Part shown: in pieces, positions 18,921 through 27,251 of the stretch
How positions within the stretch are numbered: the first letter of the stretch is position 1
Layout of the letters: each line of letters starts with the position of its first letter
Assembly (NCBI RefSeq): GCF_014651935.1
Contig: NZ_BMXV01000002.1
Coordinates: 186,001 to 250,000 of the forward strand
DNA from: Marinobacter zhanjiangensis
Lineage (GTDB): Bacteria; Pseudomonadota; Gammaproteobacteria; Pseudomonadales; Oleiphilaceae
Reading direction: 5' to 3'
DNA: 64,000 nt
Translations under genes and position numbers: made by a program
Notes under the pieces: model-generated
Databases searched by the model: none
What the model was told of the DNA's origin: nothing
The model's input: only the letters and a program-made list of their open reading frames with translations

Positions 18921-18996
18921 GTTGGCCTATGGTCGGAGGCTGAGCTCCTCCTGATGTATACTCCCGCGCAAATCGAACTCTCAGCCGGATTCCGTG

Positions 18997-19641
18997 ATGT
19001 CTGATACCAGCGCTGCCCTTGCCCAAATACACGATTTTCTTCCCTGCCGGACGCCCGGGGCGTGGGTCGATAATGCCCTGGTCAACCAGGATCTGATGTT
19101 GATCGATCACGCCCATTGCGAGAAAAAGGCTGCTTCCACGGCGCTCAGTCTGATGTATCGCTACGTGGACAACCACGACCTGCTCAACAAGATGTCACGT
19201 CTGGCGCGGGAGGAATTGCGTCACTTTGAGCAGGTGCTGGCGATCATGAAGAAGCGGGGCGTGGCGTACGGTCACCTGTCACCGGCCCGATACGCGGCCG
19301 GTTTGCGGAAGCTGGTGCGCCCGGAGGACCCGGGCCGGCTTGTCGATGTGTTGATCGTGGGTGCCATTATCGAGGCTCGTTCCTGTGAGCGTTTTGCCAT
19401 GTTGGCGCCACACCTGGACGACACCCTGGCGGATTTCTATAACAGCCTGCTGAAGTCCGAGGCGAGGCATTACCAGGATTATCTGAAGCTGGCGAGGCAG
19501 GCCAATGGCGGGCCGGTGGAGGATCGGGTGGGGGAGTTTCTGGCGGTTGAAAGGGAGCTGATTGAAGAGCCGGATAGTGAGTTCCGGTTTCATAGTGGGC
19601 CAGTAACTGATTCGTTTCCGGAGTCAGAGTTATCTCTATAG
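18997..19641 (+). CDS. miaE: tRNA-(ms2io6A37) hydroxylase
   Basis: Non-haem di-iron monooxygenase that hydroxylates the isopentenyl group of ms2i6A at tRNA position 37. The protein is about 214 residues. The ferritin-like carboxylate/histidine ligands are visible in IDHAHCEKKAA, REELRHFEQVL, IIEARSCERF and LKSEARHYQDYL. Either GTG 18994 or ATG 18997 could be the start; ATG is chosen. It is transcribed divergently from acnB and converges on the LysR gene. Confidence 0.94.
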   Translation: MSDTSAALAQIHDFLPCRTPGAWVDNALVNQDLMLIDHAHCEKKAASTALSLMYRYVDNHDLLNKMSRLAREELRHFEQVLAIMKKRGVAYGHLSPARYAAGLRKLVRPEDPGRLVDVLIVGAIIEARSCERFAMLAPHLDDTLADFYNSLLKSEARHYQDYLKLARQANGGPVEDRVGEFLAVERELIEEPDSEFRFHSGPVTDSFPESELSL

Positions 19642-19654
19642 TTTAAAAGAGCCG

Positions 19655-19726
19655 GGTCGGGAACGCTTTTCCGGACCGTCGAGCGCCTTCCCTGGCGCTC
19701 CAGGGTTCGGAAAAATCTCCCCGACC
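19655..19726. repeat. 72-bp imperfect palindrome between convergent genes
   Basis: Two ~33-nt arms (19655-19687 and 19694-19726) fold on each other in steps: GGTCGGG/CCCGACC, TTTTCCG/CGGAAAA and GAGCGCC/GGCGCTC, with a 6-nt TTCCCT loop. It lies between miaE and the LysR gene. It could be a REP-like element or a bidirectional terminator lacking a U-run. Confidence 0.6.
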
Positions 19727-19770
19727 TGTCTCTGTTCCGGCAACGGAGTTAACGGGACAATGCAAAGCTT

Positions 19771-20652
19771 CTACAACTCCCGACAAAGCTCCATCCACCG
19801 GTCAATCCCCGCACTGCGGTACTTCTGCTTGTGCAGAATAAAGTAGAATTGCCGGTCAAAACGCCGGTGAGCCGCAGCCCTCAAGGGCACCAGGGAGCCC
19901 CGTTTGAAAGCATCCTGCAGACACACGCGGGACAGGCAGCCGATGCCCAGGTTAGTCTCCACCGCCCGTTTGATGGCCTCGGTGTGCTCCAGCTCCAGCA
20001 GGATATTCAGTTCCGGCAACAGCCCATGCATGCCTCGCTCGAAGGTCTGGCGGGTGCCGGAACCGGGCTCGCGGGCGATCCAGGTGGCGGCTTTCAGGTC
20101 TTCGTCAGTCAGGCCCTGTTTATTGGCCAGCGGATGCTCCGGCGCGCAGAAGATGACCAGTTCATCGTTGCGCCAGGGAATGACTTCCAGCTCCGGCGCC
20201 TGCAGCTCCCCCTCGATCAGCCCGATGTCCAGTTCGAAGTCGGAGACGCGACGGGCAATGGTGCTGGTGTTGGCTACCTCCAGAGACACCCGTGGCCGGC
20301 TGGCTGCATCCATGTACTGCGCCATCACGCCCACCGCCAGATAGTTACCGATGGTCAGGGTGGCCCCCACTTTCAGGGCCCCCGCCTCGGTGTGTTTGCT
20401 GAAGGCCTGCTCCAGCTCGTTGCCCTGGGCCAGAAGGCTCTCCACCTTGGGCCGGTAGAGCCGGCCCAGCTCGTTCAGTTGCAGGCGTTTACCCACCCGG
20501 TCGAACAGCTGGATGTCAAACTGACTCTCCAGCTCTTTCAGGGCACTGCTGGCGGCCGACTGGGACATGGCCAGTGACTCCGCCGCGCGGGTGATGTTCT
20601 GGTAGTGGGAGGCGGCCAGGAAAACCTCAAGCTGGCGGAAGGTGTACTTCAT
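19771..20652 (-). CDS. finR: LysR-family regulator (FinR-like)
   Basis: A 293-residue LysR-type regulator. The winged helix-turn-helix occupies residues 1-60 (MKYTFRQLEVFLAASHYQNI, then AAESLAMSQSAASSALKELE), followed by an effector-binding periplasmic-protein-like domain (TIGNYLAVGVMAQY to the C-terminus). It is divergent from the ferredoxin/flavodoxin-NADP reductase gene. In Pseudomonas putida the equivalent divergent LysR regulator, FinR, activates fpr under oxidative or sulfur stress, so the same role is inferred here. The gene symbol rests mainly on that arrangement. Confidence 0.85.
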   Translation of the reverse strand: MKYTFRQLEVFLAASHYQNITRAAESLAMSQSAASSALKELESQFDIQLFDRVGKRLQLNELGRLYRPKVESLLAQGNELEQAFSKHTEAGALKVGATLTIGNYLAVGVMAQYMDAASRPRVSLEVANTSTIARRVSDFELDIGLIEGELQAPELEVIPWRNDELVIFCAPEHPLANKQGLTDEDLKAATWIAREPGSGTRQTFERGMHGLLPELNILLELEHTEAIKRAVETNLGIGCLSRVCLQDAFKRGSLVPLRAAAHRRFDRQFYFILHKQKYRSAGIDRWMELCREL

Positions 20653-20781
20653 AATCGGTTTTCTCGAATAACGTTATGAAAATATCCCATTTCATCGATA
20701 GGTTACCCGTCAGGTACCATACAGACAATCAGATTTACCATGTTTCGCAAGAAACCCAGAAATTCAGGCGGATTGACCACT
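20653..20781. promoter_or_regulatory. finR-fpr divergent control region
   Basis: The 129-bp gap contains the inverted repeat ATGAAA-N8-TTTCAT at 20676-20695, a plausible LysR-type operator placed about 25 bp from the regulator start and 85 bp from fpr. Confidence 0.5.
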
Positions 20782-21552
20782 ATGAGCAAGATGAACGTAG
20801 AGACCGTGACCAGCGTCAGGCACTGGAACGATACCCTGTTCAGCTTTACCACCAGCCGCGATCCGGGCTTCCGGTTCAAGAACGGCCACTTCACCATGAT
20901 TGGCCTGGAGTCGGATGGCAAGCCGCTGATGCGCGCCTACAGTATCGCCAGTGCCAATTACGAGGAGGAGCTGGAGTTCTTCTCCATCAAGGTGCCCGAC
21001 GGCCCGCTGACCTCACGCCTGCAGAAGATTCAGGTCGGTGACGAGATCCTGGTCAGCCGCAAGCCCACCGGCACCCTGATCCTGGACAACCTGCTGCCCG
21101 GCAAGAACCTGTGGCTGATCAGTACCGGCACCGGTCTGGCACCGTTCATGAGCATCATCAAGGACCCGGAAGTGTACGAGGCCTTCGATAAGGTCATACT
21201 CACCCACGGGGTTCGTTATGCCTCCGAACTGGCGTATCAGGAGGAAATCGAAGGTCTGCCGAACAATGAGTACTTTGGCGAAATGGTGGAAGGTAAGCTG
21301 TTGTACTATCCCACCGTTACCCGGGAAGAATTCCGCAACCAGGGGCGCCTGACCGATGCCATGCAGACCGGCAAGCTGACCGGCGATCTGGGTATGGAGG
21401 ATTTCGACCTGGAGAACGATCGGTTCATGGTCTGTGGCAGCCCCAGCATGCTCAAGGATACCTGCCGGATCCTTGATGGCATGGGCTTCAAGGAGGCCCG
21501 GCAGGGTGACCTGGGTCATTATGTGATCGAGCGGGCGTTCGTGGAGCAGTAA
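20782..21552 (+). CDS. fpr: Ferredoxin(flavodoxin)-NADP+ reductase
   Basis: FAD enzyme that passes electrons between NADPH and ferredoxin or flavodoxin; it supports redox stress responses and Fe-S cluster assembly. The 256-residue protein has FAD-binding RAYSIAS (near residue 52), an NADP domain with ISTGTGLAPFMSII and the VCGSPSMLKD motif, and the aromatic-free tail VIERAFVEQ seen in bacterial subclass I enzymes of Pseudomonas. ATG 20782 gives the normal family N-terminus (MSKMNVETVTSVRHWNDTLF); an ATG at 20740 would add 14 unrelated residues. Confidence 0.95.
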   Translation: MSKMNVETVTSVRHWNDTLFSFTTSRDPGFRFKNGHFTMIGLESDGKPLMRAYSIASANYEEELEFFSIKVPDGPLTSRLQKIQVGDEILVSRKPTGTLILDNLLPGKNLWLISTGTGLAPFMSIIKDPEVYEAFDKVILTHGVRYASELAYQEEIEGLPNNEYFGEMVEGKLLYYPTVTREEFRNQGRLTDAMQTGKLTGDLGMEDFDLENDRFMVCGSPSMLKDTCRILDGMGFKEARQGDLGHYVIERAFVEQ

Positions 21553-21574
21553 GACTTACGGGGCCCGGCTCTGA

Positions 21575-21625
21575 AACCGGCCAGCGGGATGTCGCCCTTG
21601 TGCGGCTTCCCCTGGCCGGTTTTTT
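21575..21625 (+). terminator. Intrinsic terminator after fpr
   Basis: AACCGGCCAG (21575-21584) pairs with CTGGCCGGTT (21612-21621), followed by a T-run; the loop is long (27 nt) with some inner pairing. Confidence 0.75.
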
Positions 21626-21692
21626 ATGAGCAGCGTCGGGGCAGGGTATGTACAGTTCCTACCGTCTTGAGCTGAGGGGGAGCCTTGGTTAA

Positions 21693-21713
21693 CGTGGCCA
21701 GAGGTTGGCCACG
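21693..21713 (+). promoter_or_regulatory. Perfect palindrome in the sulfotransferase leader
   Basis: CGTGGCCA-GAGGT-TGGCCACG, a perfect 8-bp inverted repeat with a 5-nt centre, 38 bp before the start codon. It could be an operator or an mRNA hairpin. Confidence 0.45.
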
Positions 21714-21751
21714 GTGCCATTCCGACCTTCCGGGCTGACAGGGAGCCGATC

Positions 21752-22639
21752 ATGCCAGGGAATATTCCGCACGACCGTTATCTGCTGATTATCGGAGCCA
21801 TGAAGTGTGGCACATCCTCCCTCTATGATTATCTGTCCGGCCACCCTCAGCTCTGTCCGGCGCTGACCAAGGAGCCTGAGTTTTTTTCCTCCCACCAGCG
21901 ACATGGCGTAAATGTCGACGATTACGAGCGTTTATGGGACTTTGACGAAAGGGTTCATCAATACGCCATGGAGGCTTCCACGGGCTATACCAAATTCCCG
22001 GAGGAAAGTGGCGTGCCGCGGCGAATTCACGATTATGGTATTCGCCCCCGGTTCGTCTACATTGTTCGCAACCCGTTTGACCGAATCGTTTCCCATTATA
22101 ATTACATGCTACGGGATGCCGATTTTGATAACCGGCTTCTGGACGATCACCTGATCAACACCTCCAGTTACTTTCTGCAGCTCAGCCAGTACCGGGAGCT
22201 ATTCCCGCAAGAGGATATCCTGATCCTGGATTTTGACGAGCTCAGGTCTGACCCCGGAGAGGTCATCGGTCAGGTATGTCGTTTCCTGGGGGTGAAGGAT
22301 GACTACCGGCCGCCCCGCTTTCAGGTTGCCAATCAGACCAGGGTGCAGAGCCCGCTGGAGCGGTGGCTGAAGCGCTCGCCCCTGGGCAGCGCTTCCCGGC
22401 GCCTGCCGGCCTCCGTGCGCCGTTCGGCTCAGCGCATCCTGGCGTCGATATCGTCTGGCCGGCCACGCACGCTGAGCCCGTCAGAACGAGCGTATATCCT
22501 GGAGCGACTGACGCCGGACATGCAGCAGTTCCAGCAGGCGTACGGTTTCGATATAGCCCGCTGGGGATTCCAGCCGGCCAGCACCGGAACCAGGGACATG
22601 GGGCTTTCTGGCTTCAGTCAGCCAGGCATTTGTCCCTAA
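21752..22639 (+). CDS. PAPS-dependent sulfotransferase
   Basis: Predicted to transfer sulfate from 3'-phosphoadenosine 5'-phosphosulfate to an unknown acceptor. The 295-residue protein has the 5'-phosphosulfate loop GAMKCGTSSLYDYLSGHP with Lys 18, and the 3'-phosphate motif YIVRNPFDRIVSHYNY with Arg 106 and Ser 114. These are diagnostic for the sulfotransferase family (Sulfotransfer_1/3). No signal peptide is seen, so it should be cytoplasmic. ATG 21752 has CAGGGAG upstream. The next gene starts 43 bp on and may be co-transcribed. No glycan or sulfate-activation genes are nearby to show the acceptor. Confidence 0.88.
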   Translation: MPGNIPHDRYLLIIGAMKCGTSSLYDYLSGHPQLCPALTKEPEFFSSHQRHGVNVDDYERLWDFDERVHQYAMEASTGYTKFPEESGVPRRIHDYGIRPRFVYIVRNPFDRIVSHYNYMLRDADFDNRLLDDHLINTSSYFLQLSQYRELFPQEDILILDFDELRSDPGEVIGQVCRFLGVKDDYRPPRFQVANQTRVQSPLERWLKRSPLGSASRRLPASVRRSAQRILASISSGRPRTLSPSERAYILERLTPDMQQFQQAYGFDIARWGFQPASTGTRDMGLSGFSQPGICP

Positions 22640-22682
22640 GCGCCGGGACACTGCTTTTACAGGACTCTTGAGGAGATAATGC

Positions 22683-23513
22683 TTGCGGAAGAAACTGGTG
22701 ATTGTGCTGTGTCTTGCACTCAGCGCTCTGGCCCAGGGCGTCACCGCCGGGCCGCCTGAATCTGCGCCGGCGTTGACGATAACTGACCGGCAGCTGGAAT
22801 GGGTCGGGGGACAGGTGTTTCGTAATGAATGCAGTTCCCGTCAGTCCTGCCTGGTGCACTGGAACCGGGGTGAGCATTTCCCGTCCCTTGGTATCGGTCA
22901 TTTCATCTGGTACCCGGAGGGTGTCGATGGTCGCTTTGTGGAGAGTTTTCCATCGCTGGTGACCTACATGGGAACACAGGGGGTGGACCTGCCTGACTGG
23001 CTTGCCCGGCAGGCGCCGGCAGGCGCGCCCTGGCCAGATCGCGATGCTTTCCTGCAGGCGGAGCAGAGCGACCCACGAATCCGGCAGTTGCGTCAGTTGC
23101 TGGCGGATCAGCAGGCCACGCAGGCTGCCTTTCTGTTATTGAGGGCCAGGGAGGCCCTGAACGACGTGGCAGCGGCTTCCGCCAACCCCGATCGCACGCA
23201 GGAAAAGATCAACGGACTGACAGCCACGCCTGGCGGAATCTACGCCCTGATCGACTACGTCAATTTCAAGGGCGAAGGGCTCGCCGAATCCGAGCGATAT
23301 CAGGGTCTCGGCTGGGGGCTGTTGCAGGTGCTGGAGGCCATGCCCGGGGAAGCCTCGCCGCGTGATACCGTGCTGCAGCAGTTCAGGGAGGCGGCGGCTT
23401 ACGTGCTGGCCCGACGGGCGGAAGGGTCCGGCCGTGACATTGAAAAAGACCAGTGGCTGCCGGGATGGCTGAAACGTGTGAACACCTACCGGGAGCCATC
23501 CAGTGCGCCGTGA
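22683..23513 (+). CDS. Secreted protein of unknown function, lysozyme-like motif
   Basis: I recognise no characterised homologue. The 276-residue frame starts at TTG 22683, with AGGAG 7 nt upstream; an ATG at 22679 is in another frame and too close to that site. A signal peptide covers about residues 1-22 (RKKLVIVLCLALSALAQGVTAG). The mature N-terminus has VFRNECSSRQSCLVHWNRGE followed by HFPSLGIGHFIWYPEG. A Glu followed about 20-25 residues later by G-I-G-H resembles the catalytic region of phage-type lysozymes, but this is weak. The two cysteines could form a disulfide. The rest is mainly helical. It follows the sulfotransferase by 43 bp and converges on the GDPD gene. Confidence 0.75.
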   Translation: MRKKLVIVLCLALSALAQGVTAGPPESAPALTITDRQLEWVGGQVFRNECSSRQSCLVHWNRGEHFPSLGIGHFIWYPEGVDGRFVESFPSLVTYMGTQGVDLPDWLARQAPAGAPWPDRDAFLQAEQSDPRIRQLRQLLADQQATQAAFLLLRAREALNDVAAASANPDRTQEKINGLTATPGGIYALIDYVNFKGEGLAESERYQGLGWGLLQVLEAMPGEASPRDTVLQQFREAAAYVLARRAEGSGRDIEKDQWLPGWLKRVNTYREPSSAP

Positions 23514-23563
23514 ACTGAACGGAGCACCCGACAGTCCGCTGAATCACCGAGCCCGGCCAGCTG

Positions 23564-25363
23564 TTACTTCAGCCAGTTGCGAAGCTTGACCGCCAGCCGC
23601 TCGGCATCTGACAGCTGGTCACGTTCCGCCAGTATCTGAGCCAGCACATCGGGCCTGTCCGTGATGATGCTGTCTACCCCCATATCGATGAATTTCGACA
23701 TGGCGTCCGGGTGGTTGACCGTCCAGACATACAACTCATACCCCACCTGGCGGGCCCGGGCGACAGCCCCCGGGGTGACCCGGTTATGACGCAGGCCGAG
23801 GATATCAAATTGCTCGTCTCCCAGGGGGCCGATCACGAATTCGGCGAGCAGAGCGGTTCGCAGGCCGGGCTCCATGGCCCTGGCGTCGTTCAGTACGTGG
23901 CGTTCGGCCGCGGCGATGATGGTTCCTTCGAGAGCATCTTCACGGCGAAGTTCGGTGACAACCTGACGGGCCAGGTCGCGGCTGTTGTGGTCCGGTTTGA
24001 GGTCAAGGAACAGGTTGGCCCGGCCCCTTGCCAGTTCAATCAGTTCCTTGAGCGTCAGGATCCGTTCGCCGGCGAAGTCAGGCGAGAACCAGGCTCCCGC
24101 GTCCAGGGTGCGGAGGTCGTCCCATTCAAGCTGCGAAATGCGCTCCGGGCGGCCATAGACCCGTTGCAGATCGGCATCGTGCCACAGTATCAGCTTGCCG
24201 TCCGCCGTCATGCGAACGTCTGCTTCGAGAAAGTCGGCACCGTCGGTAATCGCCCGTTCCAGGGCGCTGGCAGTGTTTTCCGGGGCGACGAACGCGTTGC
24301 CCCGGTGAGCCGTAATGGAAACCTCGTCCTGCACGCCGAAGGCCCCCACGATCATCACCGCCTGCACGATGACGACGGTCACCAGCACCGTTTCCACCAG
24401 CCAGGCCCTTGCGCCGGCGTTGGCGGGTGGGGGTGGCGCATGATGTTGGCGTGAATGCCCGCTGGTGGTCAGATAGACCCGATAGATCAGCAGGCTGTAC
24501 CCCGCCGACAGCACGAAAACCGCCACGATCATGGTCAGCAGATACAGGGCAATGTAGGCGGTAATGGCGGGAAGCAGCACTTTTGGACTATCGGAAAAGA
24601 GTGCCAGGTAGGGGCTCCCCATAAGCTGGAATGCGTAGGTGACCAGCAGCGGCAGCAGAAACAGCAGCCCCCCGAACAGGGCGATCGGAATGATAAGCCG
24701 GCGTTTACTGTCATGGATGCGTCGGCTGCTCTCCGCCAGGGCGCCCGTGGCCGTTCCCTGTTCCAGAGTGGCAATGGGCTCCGCCAGGCTCCAGCGCAGG
24801 AACAACCAGCCATTGCAGATGACCATGCCCGCCAGGGCGGCTGCAGCGACACCAACGAACCACCACAGCTCAGGGGGGCGGGTAATCCGGACGAAATAGA
24901 CTTCATATTGTGACAGCAGGCCCCACCAGGCCAGGGCAACTGCCAGCAGGAATGGCATGGCGATGATCAGGTGCCCCAGTACCTGCAGCAGGGCCAGCAT
25001 CAGCAGTCGGCCGGATCGCCGGACCACCAGCCAGAGGGCTGCCAGGGTCAGGCGGTATTCACCGGCACGATCCACCGAGGAGGCAATCACCGTCATACCG
25101 GCCTGTTCCAGAGTAAAGGTGGCCAGTACAGCGGTCAGGGTGACCACCATCCACACCAGGCCGCCACCGGACAGCAGGAAAGCGGCGATGCCACCAGTGC
25201 TGATGGCGCCCTTACCGGTTACCGGGTCCAGAGCCGAGACCAGTGTGCTGAATGCCGGCCCTACCAGGGCCAGCGTGAGCCCGGTAAAGAACAGGTGATA
25301 CAGCATCAGGCTGCGCCGGTGCCGGCGCAGGATGCCGAGGGTGTCGGTAATCAGTCTCATCAT
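23564..25363 (-). CDS. Membrane-anchored glycerophosphodiester phosphodiesterase
   Basis: A 599-residue protein in two parts. Residues 1-345 form a membrane domain with about eight hydrophobic segments, resembling the GPDPase membrane domain. Residues 346-580 are a GDPD TIM-barrel with His 353/Arg 354 (TAHRGN), Glu 362 (APENT), Glu 380 and Asp 382 (LEADVRMTADG) and His 395 (LWHDADL), so the catalytic set is complete. It should hydrolyse glycerophosphodiesters or polyglycerophosphate, probably outside the cytoplasmic membrane. The start overlaps the stop of the LtaS-like gene by 4 bp, so the two are translationally coupled. The membrane-GDPD form is best known from Gram-positives. Confidence 0.9.
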   Translation of the reverse strand: MMRLITDTLGILRRHRRSLMLYHLFFTGLTLALVGPAFSTLVSALDPVTGKGAISTGGIAAFLLSGGGLVWMVVTLTAVLATFTLEQAGMTVIASSVDRAGEYRLTLAALWLVVRRSGRLLMLALLQVLGHLIIAMPFLLAVALAWWGLLSQYEVYFVRITRPPELWWFVGVAAAALAGMVICNGWLFLRWSLAEPIATLEQGTATGALAESSRRIHDSKRRLIIPIALFGGLLFLLPLLVTYAFQLMGSPYLALFSDSPKVLLPAITAYIALYLLTMIVAVFVLSAGYSLLIYRVYLTTSGHSRQHHAPPPPANAGARAWLVETVLVTVVIVQAVMIVGAFGVQDEVSITAHRGNAFVAPENTASALERAITDGADFLEADVRMTADGKLILWHDADLQRVYGRPERISQLEWDDLRTLDAGAWFSPDFAGERILTLKELIELARGRANLFLDLKPDHNSRDLARQVVTELRREDALEGTIIAAAERHVLNDARAMEPGLRTALLAEFVIGPLGDEQFDILGLRHNRVTPGAVARARQVGYELYVWTVNHPDAMSKFIDMGVDSIITDRPDVLAQILAERDQLSDAERLAVKLRNWLK

Positions 25364-27219
25364 TGCACGTCGAGGGAGGGTCCCCGGGGAAGTCTGGCGG
25401 ATTCATCGAACAGGCGCAGGCGTTGTTCCAGGGTCAGGAATGGCTCCTGATCGGAAGCCGCCAGTGAGCCAAACAGACGTGTCGGGGTAAACCGCCAGGT
25501 CTGGCAGCGAACCAGGCTTTCGGTGCAAGCGAGCAGGCTCCCGGACTCCCGCAGGAAAAACTTCATGCCGGTATAGGTATCGGCCAGCATCAGTTCCCTT
25601 TCTGCGCCATCGCCGTCACTCAGCAGGCTGCGTCCGGTCATGGGCACGCCCGGTTCGGCGGTAGCGGTGGCGTCAAGAATCGTCAGCGGAATATCCAGTT
25701 GTGCCACGATACGGTCGCGGTCTGCGTAATTCTGCAGATGCTCCGGCCGGGCTGGCCGTACTGCCAGCACTCCGGTATTGCCGTTGAGGGGGAAAAAATC
25801 CTGGCCCTGACGCACGAAACCACCGGACTCGTCGGAGGTGACTATCACCAGGGTGTTATCCAGCACTCCGTCCTGTTCCATGGCATCCAGGAAACCGATC
25901 AGTTCATCTGCCATCACCGACATGGCGTTGCGGCGGGCTTTCTGGGGGTCGGTTGGCAGTGGTGAGGCCTCGTTGCTGCCTTCTGTTGTATCGGCCGCAA
26001 TTTTGCCGCCGGTATTGAACGGATGGTGTGTTCCCACGTTCAGCAGGGTGACCAGCCATCGGGATTCGTTCCGGTCAAGCTCCCGCAGTCGCTGTGCCAC
26101 ATCAGCAAAGTAGACCGGATCCGGCGGCCCCCAGCCTTCCGCTTTTTCGCCCCCCTTATCAAACGCATCGGCACCGGTCACCCGGGTAAACCCGGCCCGC
26201 GGCATGAACCGGTCCTTGCTCATGTATTGCAGTGGTGCTGCCTGCCAGTAGGCGGTGGTATAACCCTGGGCCCGCAGCAGCTCGGGCATACAGAGGGGGA
26301 AGGCTTCGCCGTTGGCGACATCTTCCAGCTTTATGGACAGGCGCTGGAAGTCCGGATACTGGCCGCACAGGATGGCGAAGGTGCCCCGATCCGTTTGCCG
26401 CTCCATGCTGAGTACGTTGCGATATAACCGGAAGCCCTTGTCGTCGAGGGCCGCTTCCAGCTTCGGCAGGGAAATGGCGGGGGTTAGCCCGTGATAGTCA
26501 CTGATGGAAGGGAAGTACCCGGCCGACAGGCCTTCCACCATGATCAGCAGGACATTGGGAGGGTCGTCCACATCGGGGTTGGCCAGGTCGGCCTGGAAAT
26601 AGTCATCATCGGCGTCGGAAGTGGCATTCCTGGCCACTTCCTTGCCGATCTGCGACCCGGCAGGCGCCAGGATTGCGCCCGGAACCTGGGCCAGCATACT
26701 GGCCACCACATTATTTCGGGAGGTCGTCAGGCTGTGAGACGCGGTCAGATAGATCAGGGTGGTAGCTACCACCAGCAGTGCGGCGGATGAATTCTGGCGT
26801 GGGGGGATCGGGAGCAGCCAGCGGTAGGCACTGAGCAGCAGCCAGGCAAGGCCGATGTAGACCGGCAGGAGCAGCAGATGTGGGCTAAGCACGGAGGACG
26901 CCAGGAACACCGGGTCGGCACTCTTGGCCACCATGGACAGCCGTGGATAGGTGCCATGGGCCGCCAGGTGCATGGCGGCGGTCATCAGCAGGCCGCTGAG
27001 ACCAATCAGCAGCACCCATCTGAGCAGGAGAGTACGGGCAAGCGCCAGCAGGCCGGTCAGAATGGCGGCCCCCGCAAGATCACTCAGCAGCATACGCCCG
27101 ATCTCGGGTAGCACACCGCTGTGCAGAACAAGCGCTGCACGAACCAGCAACAGCCAGGCAAACGCCAATACCAGAGTCTGGCCAAGCCGCCGATACTGGG
27201 CTGCCCGGTAGAGTGACAT
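25360..27219 (-). CDS. LtaS-like alkaline-phosphatase-superfamily membrane protein
   Basis: A 619-residue protein with about five membrane segments in residues 12-160 and an extracytoplasmic sulfatase/LtaS-type domain from about 220. NVLLIMVEGLSAGYFP gives metal ligand Glu 229; DRGTFAILCGQYP gives the likely Thr 280 nucleophile; VGTHHPF near 396-401 gives His ligands. LtaS and MdoB end the metal site with D-H; here the equivalent reads TSDESGG, Asp 463 followed by Glu 464. LtaS polymerises glycerol phosphate and MdoB/OpgB transfers it to periplasmic glucans, so a phosphoglycerol-transfer or phosphatase role is likely, substrate unknown. Overlaps the GDPD gene by 4 bp. Confidence 0.85.
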   Translation of the reverse strand: MSLYRAAQYRRLGQTLVLAFAWLLLVRAALVLHSGVLPEIGRMLLSDLAGAAILTGLLALARTLLLRWVLLIGLSGLLMTAAMHLAAHGTYPRLSMVAKSADPVFLASSVLSPHLLLLPVYIGLAWLLLSAYRWLLPIPPRQNSSAALLVVATTLIYLTASHSLTTSRNNVVASMLAQVPGAILAPAGSQIGKEVARNATSDADDDYFQADLANPDVDDPPNVLLIMVEGLSAGYFPSISDYHGLTPAISLPKLEAALDDKGFRLYRNVLSMERQTDRGTFAILCGQYPDFQRLSIKLEDVANGEAFPLCMPELLRAQGYTTAYWQAAPLQYMSKDRFMPRAGFTRVTGADAFDKGGEKAEGWGPPDPVYFADVAQRLRELDRNESRWLVTLLNVGTHHPFNTGGKIAADTTEGSNEASPLPTDPQKARRNAMSVMADELIGFLDAMEQDGVLDNTLVIVTSDESGGFVRQGQDFFPLNGNTGVLAVRPARPEHLQNYADRDRIVAQLDIPLTILDATATAEPGVPMTGRSLLSDGDGAERELMLADTYTGMKFFLRESGSLLACTESLVRCQTWRFTPTRLFGSLAASDQEPFLTLEQRLRLFDESARLPRGPSLDVQ

Positions 27220-27251
27220 ATCAGACTCCCTGTAGCAGAGGCGGAATCAGT

